Program-made: the position numbers and the translations under genes
NCBI GenBank assembly: GCA_900545085.1
Contig: UQXU01000003.1
Span: forward strand, 1 to 56,756
Direction: 5' to 3'
Source of the DNA: an uncultured Eubacteriales bacterium
GTDB taxonomy: Bacteria > Bacillota > Clostridia > Christensenellales > Christensenellaceae
DNA: 56,756 bases
The notes under the pieces: model-generated
The model's database searches: none
What the model was told of the DNA's origin: nothing
What the model saw: the letters and a program-made list of their open reading frames with translations, nothing else
Part shown: positions 43,592 through 53,500 of the stretch, one piece after another
Position numbering within the stretch: the stretch's first letter is position 1
Layout of the letters: the number at the start of each line of letters is the position of its first letter

Positions 43592-46500
43592 TTACAGCTT
43601 TTCTACGCCCATTTTCGCCTTTTTGCCGTTAATATCCCAATCCTTGGAATATCCTGCTGCCGCTTCAAAAGAAATCCTGTCTGCCAGAACTTCGCGTGCA
43701 ATCTGCGCGCCATAAGGCTCGAGAGCGGACTTCAGCTCAGGCTCGGCGTCTATCGTAAGGCTGATATGATCTGTAACCTCAAATCCCGCTTCCTTACGCA
43801 TTGTCTGAATCTTGGAAACGGCCTCGCGGACATAGCCCTCGACTATCAGCTCGGGTGTAAGCTCTGTATCTATAATTACAGCCAGCTCGCCGTCACTCTC
43901 TACGGCATAGCCTTCTTTCTGGACAGGCTCTATGAGCATGTCAGATTCCGCAAGCTCTATAGCCGTACCGTCAAGCTCAAACGTGTAAAGACCGCCGTCC
44001 TTTACAGCCTCGACCATCTTCATGCCGTCGCCTTCTGCCAAATGCTTTTTAATCTTGCCGAGAAGCTTTCCGTATTTCGGACCGAGCGTGCGCATCTGAG
44101 GCTTTACATTGTACGTGATGTATTCGCTCGCAGCCGCACCCAGCTTGACTTCCTTGACGTTCAACTCGCCTTTTACGATATCTGCATAGCTGTCAGGCAG
44201 CTCATTCAGCCCGCCGACATAAAGGCAGCCGATAGGCTGACGGTTCTTTATGGCTGCTGCATTTCTGCATGCGCGGCCGAGAACGACAATGCGCAGGACA
44301 TAATCCATATCCGCTTCCATCTCTTCGTCTATTCTGCTTTCGTCCGCGACGGGATAGCTCGTAAGATGTATGCTCACGGGAGCGTTCTTATCTACGCTGC
44401 GAACTATATTCTGATAAATGCTCTCAGCAATAAACGGAGTGAAAGGAGCAATCGTGCGCGCGAATGTCTCAAGGACTGTATACAGCGTCATATAAGCATC
44501 TATTTTGTCCTGCTCCATACCGCCGCCCCAGTAGCGCTCGCGTCCGCGGCGAATGTACCAGTTAGACAGCTCATCTACAAATCTGCTCAGCTCGCGCGTA
44601 GCCTCTGTGATGAGGTATCTGTCCAGATAAGAACGAACTGATTTGACTGTGGAATTGAGCCTGGAGAGAATCCATCTGTCCATAACAGGCAGACCTTCTC
44701 TGCGCAATTCATACTTTGTCGGGTCAAACTGATCTATCTCGGCATACAGCACATAGAACGCATATGTGTTCCAGAGAGTCCCCATAAACTTGCGCTGATA
44801 TTCGCTGACCGCCTCATCGCTGAAACGGTTAGGCAGCCACGGCGAAGAGTTGGAATAGAAATACCAACGCACTGCATCCGCGCCCTGCTTATTTAATACG
44901 CTCCATGGATCAACTACATTGCCGATATGCTTACTCATCTTCTTGCCATGCTTATCCTGAACATGGCCGAGAACTATGCAGTTCTCAAAGGGAGCCTTGT
45001 CAAATATGAGCGTACTTATCGCAATGAGCGTATAGAACCATCCGCGAGTCTGGTCCACCGCCTCGCTAATAAAATTAGCCGGGTATCTGCGCTCAAATAT
45101 ATCTTTGTTCTCGAAGGGATAATGCCACTGAGCGAAAGGCATTGAGCCGCTGTCGTACCAGCAGTCTATAACCTCGGGGACGCGCGTCATCATCTTGCCG
45201 CATTCCGGGCATTTTATTTTTATCGCGTCGATATACGGCTTGTGCAGCTCGATATCGTCCGGCACGTTCTCTCCCAGCTCCTTCAGCTCAGCTATGGAGC
45301 CTATGACGTGTACATGACCGTCCTCGCAGGTCCAAACCGGCAGCGGAGTTCCCCAATATCTCTCTCTGGATACGCCCCAGTCTACAACATTGTCAAGGAA
45401 GTTGCCCATGCGGCCGTCCTTAATATTGTCCGGCAGCCAGTTAATCTTGCTGTTGTTCTTGAGTAGGTTTTCTCTGAGGGCGCTCATTTTTATAAACCAC
45501 GAGCTTCTAGCATAGTAAATAAGAGGAGTGTTGCAGCGCCAGCAATGCGGATAATTGTGCTCGAACTTCAGCGTCGCAAACAGCTTGCCCATCTTTTCCA
45601 GCTCTTCAAGAATCGGCTTGTCCGCGTCTTTTACAAACATTCCGTCCCACGGAGTCCCTCCGCACATCTCGCCCTTGGCATCTACCATCTGAACGAAAGG
45701 CAGGTCATACTTTTTACCTACGCGGTTATCGTCCTCACCGAACGCGGGCGCCGTGTGAACTATTCCCGTGCCGTCGGAAAGCGTTACATAATCGTCCGCA
45801 ACTACAAAATGACCTTTTTTACCATTGCAGGCTTCCTTAGTAAATTCAAACAGAGGCTCATATTCTCTGCCGACCAGAGACTCGCCCTGCATCTCATCAA
45901 TAATCTCCGCATCTTCACCCAGCACATTCTCCACCAGAGCCTTAGCCATGATGTAGATTTTGCCGTCTTTTTTAGCGTGTACGTATGTTTCATTCGCGTT
46001 TACGCAAAGACCGACATTGCTGGGCAATGTCCAGGGAGTTGTCGTCCATGCGAGATAAGACGCATCCTCGTCCTTACACTTGAATATCGCTATAGCAGAT
46101 ACTTCTTTTACATCTTTGTAACCCTGAGCTACCTCATGGGAAGAAAGCGCCGTGCCGCAGCGAGGGCAATAAGGCACGATTTTATGGCCTTTATACAGCA
46201 GGCCTTTCTCATGTATTTTCTTGAGAGACCACCATTCGGACTCTATATAGTTGTTGTCGTATGTAATATACGGATCTTCCATATCAGCCCAATAGCCGAC
46301 ACGCTCGCTCATATCCTCCCATTCGCCCTTGTACTTCCAGACGGATTCTTTGCACTTCTGAATAAAAGGCGCGACGCCGTATTCTTCTATCTGCTCTTTG
46401 CCGTCCAGTCCAAGCTGCTTTTCCACTTCCAGCTCAACAGGCAGGCCGTGAGTATCCCAGCCCGCTTTACGCAGTACATTGTAACCGTCCATGGATTTAT

Positions 46501-46711
46501 ATCTCGGAAAGAGGTCTTTTATGCAGCGCGTAAGTATGTGTCCGATATGAGGCTTTCCGTTCGCTGTCGGCGGTCCGTCATAGAACGTAAACTCCGGCTT
46601 GCCTTCGCCCGCCTTCTGCGCCTGTTTAAAAACCTCCTCGCTTTTCCAGAGTTCGAGAACTTCCTTTTCTCTATCCAAAAAATTAAGATCTGTAGATACT
46701 TTCTTATACAT
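43592..46711 (-). CDS. ileS: isoleucyl-tRNA synthetase, IleS2 (eukaryote-like) type
   Basis: A 1039-residue class I synthetase. HIGH motif in KPHIGHILTR (about residues 55-64), GWDTHGLPVELEVEKQLG typical of the IleS2 branch, an editing domain with AWTTTPWTLPSNV, and KMSKH in GKKMSKHIGN. Length and the VELEVEK context set it apart from the IleS1 type of about 920 residues. IleS2 enzymes are often less sensitive to mupirocin, a family property not shown here. Controlled by the T-box leader upstream. Confidence 0.96.
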   Translation of the reverse strand: MYKKVSTDLNFLDREKEVLELWKSEEVFKQAQKAGEGKPEFTFYDGPPTANGKPHIGHILTRCIKDLFPRYKSMDGYNVLRKAGWDTHGLPVELEVEKQLGLDGKEQIEEYGVAPFIQKCKESVWKYKGEWEDMSERVGYWADMEDPYITYDNNYIESEWWSLKKIHEKGLLYKGHKIVPYCPRCGTALSSHEVAQGYKDVKEVSAIAIFKCKDEDASYLAWTTTPWTLPSNVGLCVNANETYVHAKKDGKIYIMAKALVENVLGEDAEIIDEMQGESLVGREYEPLFEFTKEACNGKKGHFVVADDYVTLSDGTGIVHTAPAFGEDDNRVGKKYDLPFVQMVDAKGEMCGGTPWDGMFVKDADKPILEELEKMGKLFATLKFEHNYPHCWRCNTPLIYYARSSWFIKMSALRENLLKNNSKINWLPDNIKDGRMGNFLDNVVDWGVSRERYWGTPLPVWTCEDGHVHVIGSIAELKELGENVPDDIELHKPYIDAIKIKCPECGKMMTRVPEVIDCWYDSGSMPFAQWHYPFENKDIFERRYPANFISEAVDQTRGWFYTLIAISTLIFDKAPFENCIVLGHVQDKHGKKMSKHIGNVVDPWSVLNKQGADAVRWYFYSNSSPWLPNRFSDEAVSEYQRKFMGTLWNTYAFYVLYAEIDQFDPTKYELRREGLPVMDRWILSRLNSTVKSVRSYLDRYLITEATRELSRFVDELSNWYIRRGRERYWGGGMEQDKIDAYMTLYTVLETFARTIAPFTPFIAESIYQNIVRSVDKNAPVSIHLTSYPVADESRIDEEMEADMDYVLRIVVLGRACRNAAAIKNRQPIGCLYVGGLNELPDSYADIVKGELNVKEVKLGAAASEYITYNVKPQMRTLGPKYGKLLGKIKKHLAEGDGMKMVEAVKDGGLYTFELDGTAIELAESDMLIEPVQKEGYAVESDGELAVIIDTELTPELIVEGYVREAVSKIQTMRKEAGFEVTDHISLTIDAEPELKSALEPYGAQIAREVLADRISFEAAAGYSKDWDINGKKAKMGVEKL

Positions 46712-46760
46712 TCATTGTCTCCTGGTTTTATAGATCTTTAGCCTAAAATGTTTTAAATCA

Positions 46761-47003
46761 GAAACGCGGTTCTCGTCGTTTAGGACGAAAAACCGCGGTA
46801 CCACCTAAATTCCCGACAAATCGGGCTCTCTGAAAACCGAATAACGCCGGTCAGACGCAGCGCAAATTACATAAAGAGTGATAATCGCACGTTCTCCCCC
46901 GCCGGATTTTCAGCTCCCTCCGGCTCTCTGTCGGTTTCTGATACATGCGGCCGCGTCTCTTTCTGCGCCGTTTGAATATTAATACGTACGGCTCATGCCG
47001 TTA
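46761..47003 (-). promoter_or_regulatory. T-box riboswitch for ileS (isoleucine)
   Basis: The minus-strand leader contains the T-box sequence AGGTGGTACCGCGG (about 46793-46806) and a terminator hairpin formed by CCGCGGTT and AACCGCG with inner CGTC/GACG arms (about 46764-46799). A long Stem I precedes it. In the specifier region GCGATTATCACTC the triplet ATC at 46882-46880 is an Ile codon, fitting the downstream gene. Uncharged tRNA-Ile should favour antitermination. Confidence 0.92.
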
Positions 47004-47009
47004 CATGCT

Positions 47010-47038
47010 ATTATAGTGCAAAAAAACGAGAATGTAAA
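47010..47038 (-). promoter_or_regulatory. promoter of the ileS T-box transcript
   Basis: TTTACA (47038-47033) and TATAAT (47015-47010) on the minus strand with a 17-bp spacer, just past the thrB stop. Confidence 0.7.
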
Positions 47039-47050
47039 CCCTTTTTTTAA

Positions 47051-47950
47051 TCACAGCGTCTCTAAATACGCGCCTTTTCTGTCGAAATTCATAACCTTAG
47101 GTTTCCAGCCTCCCGGAATGCCTTTCAGATTTTGAGCGAGCTTAGATTCCAACTCGGGATCTGAATTGCTGAAAAACGCCAGCATAGTCGGACCGGCGCC
47201 GGAGATGCAGCTGCCGTACGCACCCGCCGCTTTCGCCGCTTCGCGCACTTCGTCATATCCTTTTATCAGTGTTTTTCTGTATGGCTGATGCAGTCTATCT
47301 GCCAGAGCCGCATCAATCAGAGAATAATCTCCCGAATAAAGCGCCGACACCAAAAGGCCGCAGCGCGCCGTATTCGAGATTGCATCCGCCATACTCACGT
47401 TTTTCGGAAGCACCTCTCTTGCTTTTTTAGTAGAGAGCGTGAAATCCGGGACGATAGCCGCCACGCATATATCGTCTTTCACCGGAATGGGATGAGATAC
47501 CAGCCTGTCCCCTTCCATAACGCTGATGCAAACTCCGCCGTAAATCGCCGGCGCTACGTTGTCCGGATGACCTTCTATCTCAGTAGCTATCATTAAAAGC
47601 TCCTGCTTGCTCAGCTTTTCTTCGAGAAGAGCCGTCGCTATCAACAGACCTGCGATTATGCACGCAGAGCTTGAGCCCAATCCTCTCGTATGCGGTATAT
47701 GATCTATCTGCTTCATGTGCAGACCGGGCAGCTCTTTCCCTATGTGCTTGGCACATGCTGCGGCGGATCTGTAAATAAGGTTGCTTTTATCCTTCGGAAC
47801 ATTAAACGTCTTGTTTTCTGCTTCTATAATCAATCCCGAATCTATCGCTTCAAATTCCACGGCATTATGCAGCTCGACCGCAAGCCCGGTGCTGTCAAAG
47901 CCTACGCCTATGTTCGCGCAGGTAGCGGGAACGACTGCTCTATATTTCAC
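47051..47950 (-). CDS. thrB: homoserine kinase
   Basis: ThrB phosphorylates homoserine for threonine synthesis. The 299-residue GHMP kinase begins VKYRAVVPATCANIGVGFDSTG and has the ATP-binding RGLGSSSACIIAGL (about residues 89-102) and the C-terminal ISGAGPTMLAF. I use GTG at 47950, with GAGAGGT eight bases upstream and the conserved N-terminus starting there; the open frame to 48070 adds 40 non-conserved residues. thrC and hom are not nearby. Confidence 0.92.
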   Translation of the reverse strand: MKYRAVVPATCANIGVGFDSTGLAVELHNAVEFEAIDSGLIIEAENKTFNVPKDKSNLIYRSAAACAKHIGKELPGLHMKQIDHIPHTRGLGSSSACIIAGLLIATALLEEKLSKQELLMIATEIEGHPDNVAPAIYGGVCISVMEGDRLVSHPIPVKDDICVAAIVPDFTLSTKKAREVLPKNVSMADAISNTARCGLLVSALYSGDYSLIDAALADRLHQPYRKTLIKGYDEVREAAKAAGAYGSCISGAGPTMLAFFSNSDPELESKLAQNLKGIPGGWKPKVMNFDRKGAYLETL

Positions 47951-48026
47951 TTGCTTTACCTCTCTCGTGTAATTTTTCATACTCATCGGGCAGCGTTTTT
48001 CGCCTGCCCCAGCATTCACATTCTGT

Positions 48027-48055
48027 ATTATCTCATAAAAGTAAAGCTTTTTCAA
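48027..48055 (-). promoter_or_regulatory. thrB promoter
   Basis: TTGAAA (48055-48050) and GATAAT (48032-48027), 17-bp spacer, minus strand. A hairpin GGGCAG-CG/CG-CTGCCC sits in the leader near 47980-48004. Confidence 0.55.
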
Positions 48056-48426
48056 TTCTTTGAATTTCATTTGCAGTTATTTTTGGCGCATTACGCCTAA
48101 ATAATGCTGCAGGTAAGATATTGCTGCTTTTATCACAGTTTTTTTGAAAAAAAGGTTTATTTTTTCTCTCTATTCTGTTATCATATTAAATGGACGTGAA
48201 AACTACATATACTTTTGCCGCACTTCGTTTTTCTCGAAGCGCATAATTACTCCATAACCATACGCTTCTAATATGAGTTGTATTCTCTGGTAATAAATGT
48301 AATTTCGCAAATATTTACGGGAAAAAAGAAAGTTAGGCTAAACTATCAATTGCGTCTATCTTTAAAAATATTGTATATAGGCAGCGCTGCGCTGCTCTGA
48401 TACAGGACAAATCTAGGAGGATCGAA
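48056..48426. other. intergenic region between thrB and the EF-G-like gene
   Basis: Divergent gap, AT-rich. It holds a possible promoter for the EF-G-like gene (TTGCGT at 48350-48355, TATATA at 48374-48379, 18-bp spacer). A dyad GTTAG-G-CTAAAC lies at 48332-48343, and a small hairpin CTTCG/CGAAG at about 48222-48240. An 18-codon open frame from 48190 lacks a ribosome site. I see no RNA gene. Confidence 0.4.
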
Positions 48427-50499
48427 ATGAAGGTTTACGATGCAGCTCACATTAAGAATATCGCTGTGGTTGGTCATGGCGGCGACGGCAAGACTACGCT
48501 GGTAGAGTCTATGCTCTTCAGCGCTGGCGTAACCGAGCGCCGCGGCAGAGTAGAAGACGGAAACACCGTCACAGACTACGACCCTGAAGAAGCTAAGAGA
48601 CATATCTCTCTTATGACCGCTCTTGCACCGTTGGAATGGCAAGGCAACAAGCTCAACTTGATAGATGCTCCCGGATTTTTTGATTTCGTCGGCGAAACTA
48701 CTCAGGCTTACTATCTGGCAGACTGCGCTCTCATACTTGCGAACGCTGTTTCCGGAGTGGGCGTAGGCGCGGAAAAAGCTTATAAATACTGCAAGAAGCA
48801 CGGCAAGCCCATGGCTTTTGTCGTAAATCAGATGGATAAAGAGCATACGGACTTTATGAAAGTTCTCGATCAGCTCAAGAAAGAATTCGGCCAGAGTATA
48901 ACCGCCGCTATGCTCCCCATAGTCGAAGGCGATGTCTACAAAGGCTATGCAGATGTAATAACGGGCAAAGCATATGAGTTCGGCGCTAAAGGCACGAGTG
49001 AAATCCCTGTCCCGGATGCACTGGCAGACACTCTGGAAGAAGCGCGCGAAGCTCTGATAGAAAACGCAGCTTCTAACGATGAAGAACTTATGGAAAAATT
49101 CTTCGGAGGAGAAGATCTCTCGAAAGATGACATTCTCAAAGGACTTTCTCTCGGCATAGCTCAAGCCGACGTTGTTCCTGTTTTCGCTACATCCGCGACT
49201 CAAGGTCTCGGCATAGAAGCTCTCCTCGATGCCCTCGCAGCTTATATGCCCGCAGCGGCAGATATTCCCGCAGTTCACGCTTCCAACGAAGCCGGTGATG
49301 ATCTCGAAATAGAACGCGACCCCGCAGGCGCTTTCGCAGCTCAGGTCATGAAAACAATCGCCGATCCTTTCGTCGGTAAAATCAACATTATTAAAGTTCT
49401 GCGCGGCGAGCTTAAGCCTGATACGCAGCTCTTCAACGTCACCGCAGGCAAGGCGGAGAAATTCAGCAATATCTCCATAATGCGCGGCAAAAAGATAGAA
49501 AATGTAGATAAGCTCTGCACAGGCGATATCGGCGCTCTGGCTAAGCTTCAGTTCACAAAGACGGGCGACTCGCTCTGCGCCGCTAACGCAAAAGTTATCT
49601 TCGATGAAATAGAATTCGGAGAACCTTGCATTTCGCTGGCTGTTACAGCTAAAAAGCAGGGCGACGAAGAGAAAGTGTTCGCCGGTCTGCACAGACTCGA
49701 AGAAGAAGATCCGACCTTCCGCGTCGGCAAAAACACAGAGACAGGCGACACTCTCCTCATGGGTATGGGTGAGATGCACATAGAAGTAATATGCCAAAAG
49801 CTCAAAAATAAATTTGGCGTAGAAGCCGCTCTCAGCGATCCTAAAGTCGCATACCGTGAGACAATACGCAAAATGGCAGAAGCAGAAGGCAAGCACAAGA
49901 AGCAATCCGGCGGCGCAGGCCAGTTCGGCGTTGTTCAGATACGATTCGAGCCTTCTGACAGCGGCGATTTTGAATTCGTAAACGCTATCGTAGGCGGCGT
50001 AGTTCCAAAGGAGTACATACCCGCGGTAGAAAAAGGTCTGAAAGAGAGCATGGTTCACGGCGTACTCGCAGGCTATCCCATGGTCGGCATTAAGGCAACT
50101 CTTTACGACGGCAAATATCACCCCGTAGACAGCAAGGAAGTCGCCTTCAAATCAGCGGCTCGCTTGGCCTATAAAGCAGCCTGCGCTAAGGCTAACCCTG
50201 TTCTGCTCGAGCCCATCGGTAAAGCAGAGGTAATTATACCCGACCAGTACATGGGCGATATTATCGGCGACATGAACCGCCGCCGCGGCCGCATACTCGG
50301 CATGAACCCCTGCGAAGACGGTCAGCAGGTAGTCGCTGAAGTTCCCATGAGCGAGATGGTAAAATACGCCACAGACCTGCGCTCTATGACGCAAGGCCGC
50401 GGCACATTCAGCATTGCTTTCGAACGCTATGACGAAATGCCTTCTCAGATGGCACAAAAAGTTATAGAAAAGGCAAAGCTCGACGACGAAGAAGAATAA
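48427..50499 (+). CDS. EF-G-like translational GTPase (EF-G2 type)
   Basis: A 690-residue five-domain protein resembling elongation factor G. The P-loop is GHGGDGKTT, G3 is DAPGFFDF and G4 is NQMD. Canonical EF-G has DTPGHVDF, so the catalytic His after G3 is replaced by Phe. Domains III-V are intact, with GMGEMHIEVI, the RG-rich MNRRRGRI and the C-terminal Y-A-T-D-L-R-S-M-T-Q-G-R-G-T-F. This matches the EF-G2/EF-G-like branch rather than housekeeping EF-G; its role is unsettled and slower GTP hydrolysis is likely. GGAGG precedes the ATG. Confidence 0.88.
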   Translation: MKVYDAAHIKNIAVVGHGGDGKTTLVESMLFSAGVTERRGRVEDGNTVTDYDPEEAKRHISLMTALAPLEWQGNKLNLIDAPGFFDFVGETTQAYYLADCALILANAVSGVGVGAEKAYKYCKKHGKPMAFVVNQMDKEHTDFMKVLDQLKKEFGQSITAAMLPIVEGDVYKGYADVITGKAYEFGAKGTSEIPVPDALADTLEEAREALIENAASNDEELMEKFFGGEDLSKDDILKGLSLGIAQADVVPVFATSATQGLGIEALLDALAAYMPAAADIPAVHASNEAGDDLEIERDPAGAFAAQVMKTIADPFVGKINIIKVLRGELKPDTQLFNVTAGKAEKFSNISIMRGKKIENVDKLCTGDIGALAKLQFTKTGDSLCAANAKVIFDEIEFGEPCISLAVTAKKQGDEEKVFAGLHRLEEEDPTFRVGKNTETGDTLLMGMGEMHIEVICQKLKNKFGVEAALSDPKVAYRETIRKMAEAEGKHKKQSGGAGQFGVVQIRFEPSDSGDFEFVNAIVGGVVPKEYIPAVEKGLKESMVHGVLAGYPMVGIKATLYDGKYHPVDSKEVAFKSAARLAYKAACAKANPVLLEPIGKAEVIIPDQYMGDIIGDMNRRRGRILGMNPCEDGQQVVAEVPMSEMVKYATDLRSMTQGRGTFSIAFERYDEMPSQMAQKVIEKAKLDDEEE

Positions 50500-50518
50500 A
50501 ATACATATCAATAAACCC

Positions 50519-50547
50519 GGGCAGGCGAACAACACGCCTGCCCTTTT
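50519..50547 (+). terminator. terminator of the EF-G-like gene
   Basis: Perfect 9-bp stem GGGCAGGCG/CGCCTGCCC, 7-base loop, then TTTT. Confidence 0.8.
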
Positions 50548-50565
50548 GCTTTATATACGTCATGT

Positions 50566-53500
50566 ATGCCTCAGCTAAGGCACGGGAATAATACCCGTAT
50601 GCAAATACTTTGGAAACGCAGCGGCCGCATCCCACATTTGGAACGCGAAGAGGCCGCGCTTATAAAGCAAAAAGAAAAGAACCCGGACTGCGCCGCGGCA
50701 AGACAGTTCCACATAATAGAATCAGCATTGCGCGAGCTGGATATAGCCTACTACACAGCGCGCCTGCGCCCCGCCCCGAAGATAGGAAAAGAACTGCGCA
50801 TAATCGCACTCGGAAAGCAATATCTTGCATCAGAAAAGCCACTCTCGTATGACGGACTCTGCTCTTTTCTCTCGGAAAAATCTCTGACCGTCTCAGAATT
50901 GCTTTACTTCCCTATCTATCTTAAAGCTGCGGCGATATCTCTGCTTGCGGATTCCGATATCTCCGCCGATCGGCTCCTCGCCGCACTTCGCCGTTTTCCT
51001 TCATCAGACGGCAAAAAGCTGCTGCTTACACAGTCTGAGCTTTGCCGTATATTGATGAATGATAAAAACTTTGCATCCAGCGATGACGATACCCGAATAG
51101 AATGTCTAAAAGGCGCAGCCGCTTACGCTCTCAGAAAAGGTCTTTCCGAATCGGAAGCCGGAAAAATTCTGGTTTCTGATAAGTCGCTTTTTAAATTGTT
51201 AAAAAAGAAACGCCCCGTCTGGCTCGGTATCATTGCCGTTTTAGCTATCGGCGCCGCCGCACTGGTCGCGCTCAATTTCATATTGTCTGATCCGCTGGCT
51301 GTTCTGTTCTCTATACCTCTTGCTCTAACTGCAGCTGAGGTCTTTGTATCTGATTTTGTATATTCGCACTTTTCACCTGCTTTTGTTCCCAAAAAAGCTT
51401 GCGCAGAAGGCTCGACAGCAGTGATTATACAGTTAGATGCAAATTATGACGCCGGGGAAGCAGCCGAGAGCATATTGCGCATAAGCATAGCATCGCCGGA
51501 GGCAAAGTGCATAGCCGCCGTTCTTCCACGCTCAAATGAACTTACTTCCAAGCTCTCAGCAATAGATCTTAAAGAACGCATAAATGAACTGCAAAAATTC
51601 GTCCTTTGCGACATTAAAATATTGTCATATGGTGAGAGATTAACCGGTTTTGATTTTGTAGTTACTCTTCCGTATGGATTTGAGCTCCAACCCGGATGCA
51701 TTCGCAGCCTTATTACTGCGCTTTCACACCCCGCCTGCGACGCGGCGGCGGCCGTCCCGGATATAATTCAGCGTCCTAAGAAAACGACTCTTTTTTCACG
51801 CATATTTCAGCCAAGAGCGCATTTCGCAGGTTTAAACGAGGCTATTGAGAATCTTCTGGCTCGTCCTGTAAATTCCGAAGTTTATGCCGTGAATACAAAC
51901 AAAAGCGGTGATACAGTTTTCGTTCGTTCCGCCAAATGTATATCTCCAAAGCCCAAAGACCCTTTGGAATACATAAGTCTCAGCGACAAATCTCCGGCGG
52001 CCAAGCTGCATAAGCTCATACCGTACAGTATGGCAATACTATTGTTATACTCGGCTTTTTGCACTTCACGCCCGTTTTTTGTCCTGCTCACTCCCATCGC
52101 CTACGCTATGCTGTTTCCTATTCTCAGCTTTAATCGTGAGCTTTGGGCTATGCTCGCGGGATACAAAAAAGGCGCCGCACTTCGAGATTTTTGGACAAAA
52201 GCCCGAGTCACATTGCTGCGCGGTATATTGGAATTTTCTCTTTTTCCAACGAAGCTTTTTAAACGAAAAAAACAGCAGCATGCCAAACACACAGCGGCAG
52301 GCTACTACAAAAGCTTTTATATGTGTGTGGTTTTGTCCGCAATACTTTTCACTTTCTCGTCTTACAGATTAGGCGGGCTATATTTCCTGCTGTCTATTTT
52401 CTTCGCGCTATCTCCTCTTGCAGCATATCACATGGAAAAAGAGCGTCCCGCGCCCTCTATGCCCGACGAAACCCAAACACGCATCATAAGACACAGCGCT
52501 GCTCTTTCTCTCAGCGGCGTACTCTCTCCCCCATCTGATACGGAAGGAGCTCTTTTCAGACTTTTGGCAGCTATATGCGCATTTAGAATGAGTTTTTTAG
52601 ATCTGACAAGCACAATAACTATCATGGAGGATACCGTATCTTATTTAGAAAAAGCTCAAGGGAAAGACGGACTTTTTGCACAAAATAAAGTGTCAGATTC
52701 CGAGCTTAACGGATTCGCAGCCTGCGCTTTCATATCCGCTCGATGGGGCGCTGCGCAAATCGCAACCTGCCCTCAAGAGATGTACGATATATGGGAAGCT
52801 TTTTTAGATATGGCTGAAATTACTGATGATGAAAGTATTCTGACTGTATTCCACAAATACTATCGCGACATACGAGCAAAGGTCAAACAACAACAAGGCG
52901 TCGAAAAGGAATTTAATGATTTTATGTCAGAGCTTTCCGGCACTTGTACTTCTCAGGCCGCTATTTGCGCCGCCGCTCACGGCTTCGCAGAAAGAAAAAA
53001 TATATCGGCTCAGAGAGTATCAGGTCTTATAGACAGAATAGACTTAATGCTGCGCAATATGAAGCTCTCAACGCTGGGCGAATCTGTAATGCTTGGCTCT
53101 CGAGGATGGCTTGCGGTCTTTGCCGCAATAATAAAAGGAGAACTTCCCCCGGCAGTTTGGAACGACGTGCAGCGCGCCCTCACTATAAGAGGCCTCGACC
53201 GCGTCCTTATAAGCGAACGCGCTCACCCTGCGGATTATTTTCTTGCACATATCTTTATTCCATATTATCAGGATACGCTCCTGACAGAAAGCGCCTCAGC
53301 CGCAGCGCGCGCTATACGTACAAACCACGCAAACGACATAAGCTACATGGATGCCGCAAATGAATTTTCCGAATATGCAGCGCTGGCGTCAGAAATAGAC
53401 CCTGAGCTTGCAATTCAAGTCATGCAAAACACACCCGCGGACAACAAGTCAGCCTGCATCTTTATGATATCCGCATGCAACGCGCTTGCCAAAAACAAAA

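Noticed and set aside
45545..46741. A 398-codon plus-strand open frame inside ileS
   Set aside because: Antisense to ileS; no family features and atypical composition.
48332..48343. GTTAG-G-CTAAAC as a fourth member of the shared operator set
   Set aside because: Only one arm is perfect, the 1-bp spacing differs from the other sites, and the downstream gene is an EF-G-like GTPase with no obvious iron link; kept only as a note.
48346..50121. A 591-codon open frame on the minus strand
   Set aside because: It lies antisense to the EF-G-like gene, has Cys/Phe/Tyr-rich composition without any family motif, and is explained by codon bias of the real gene.
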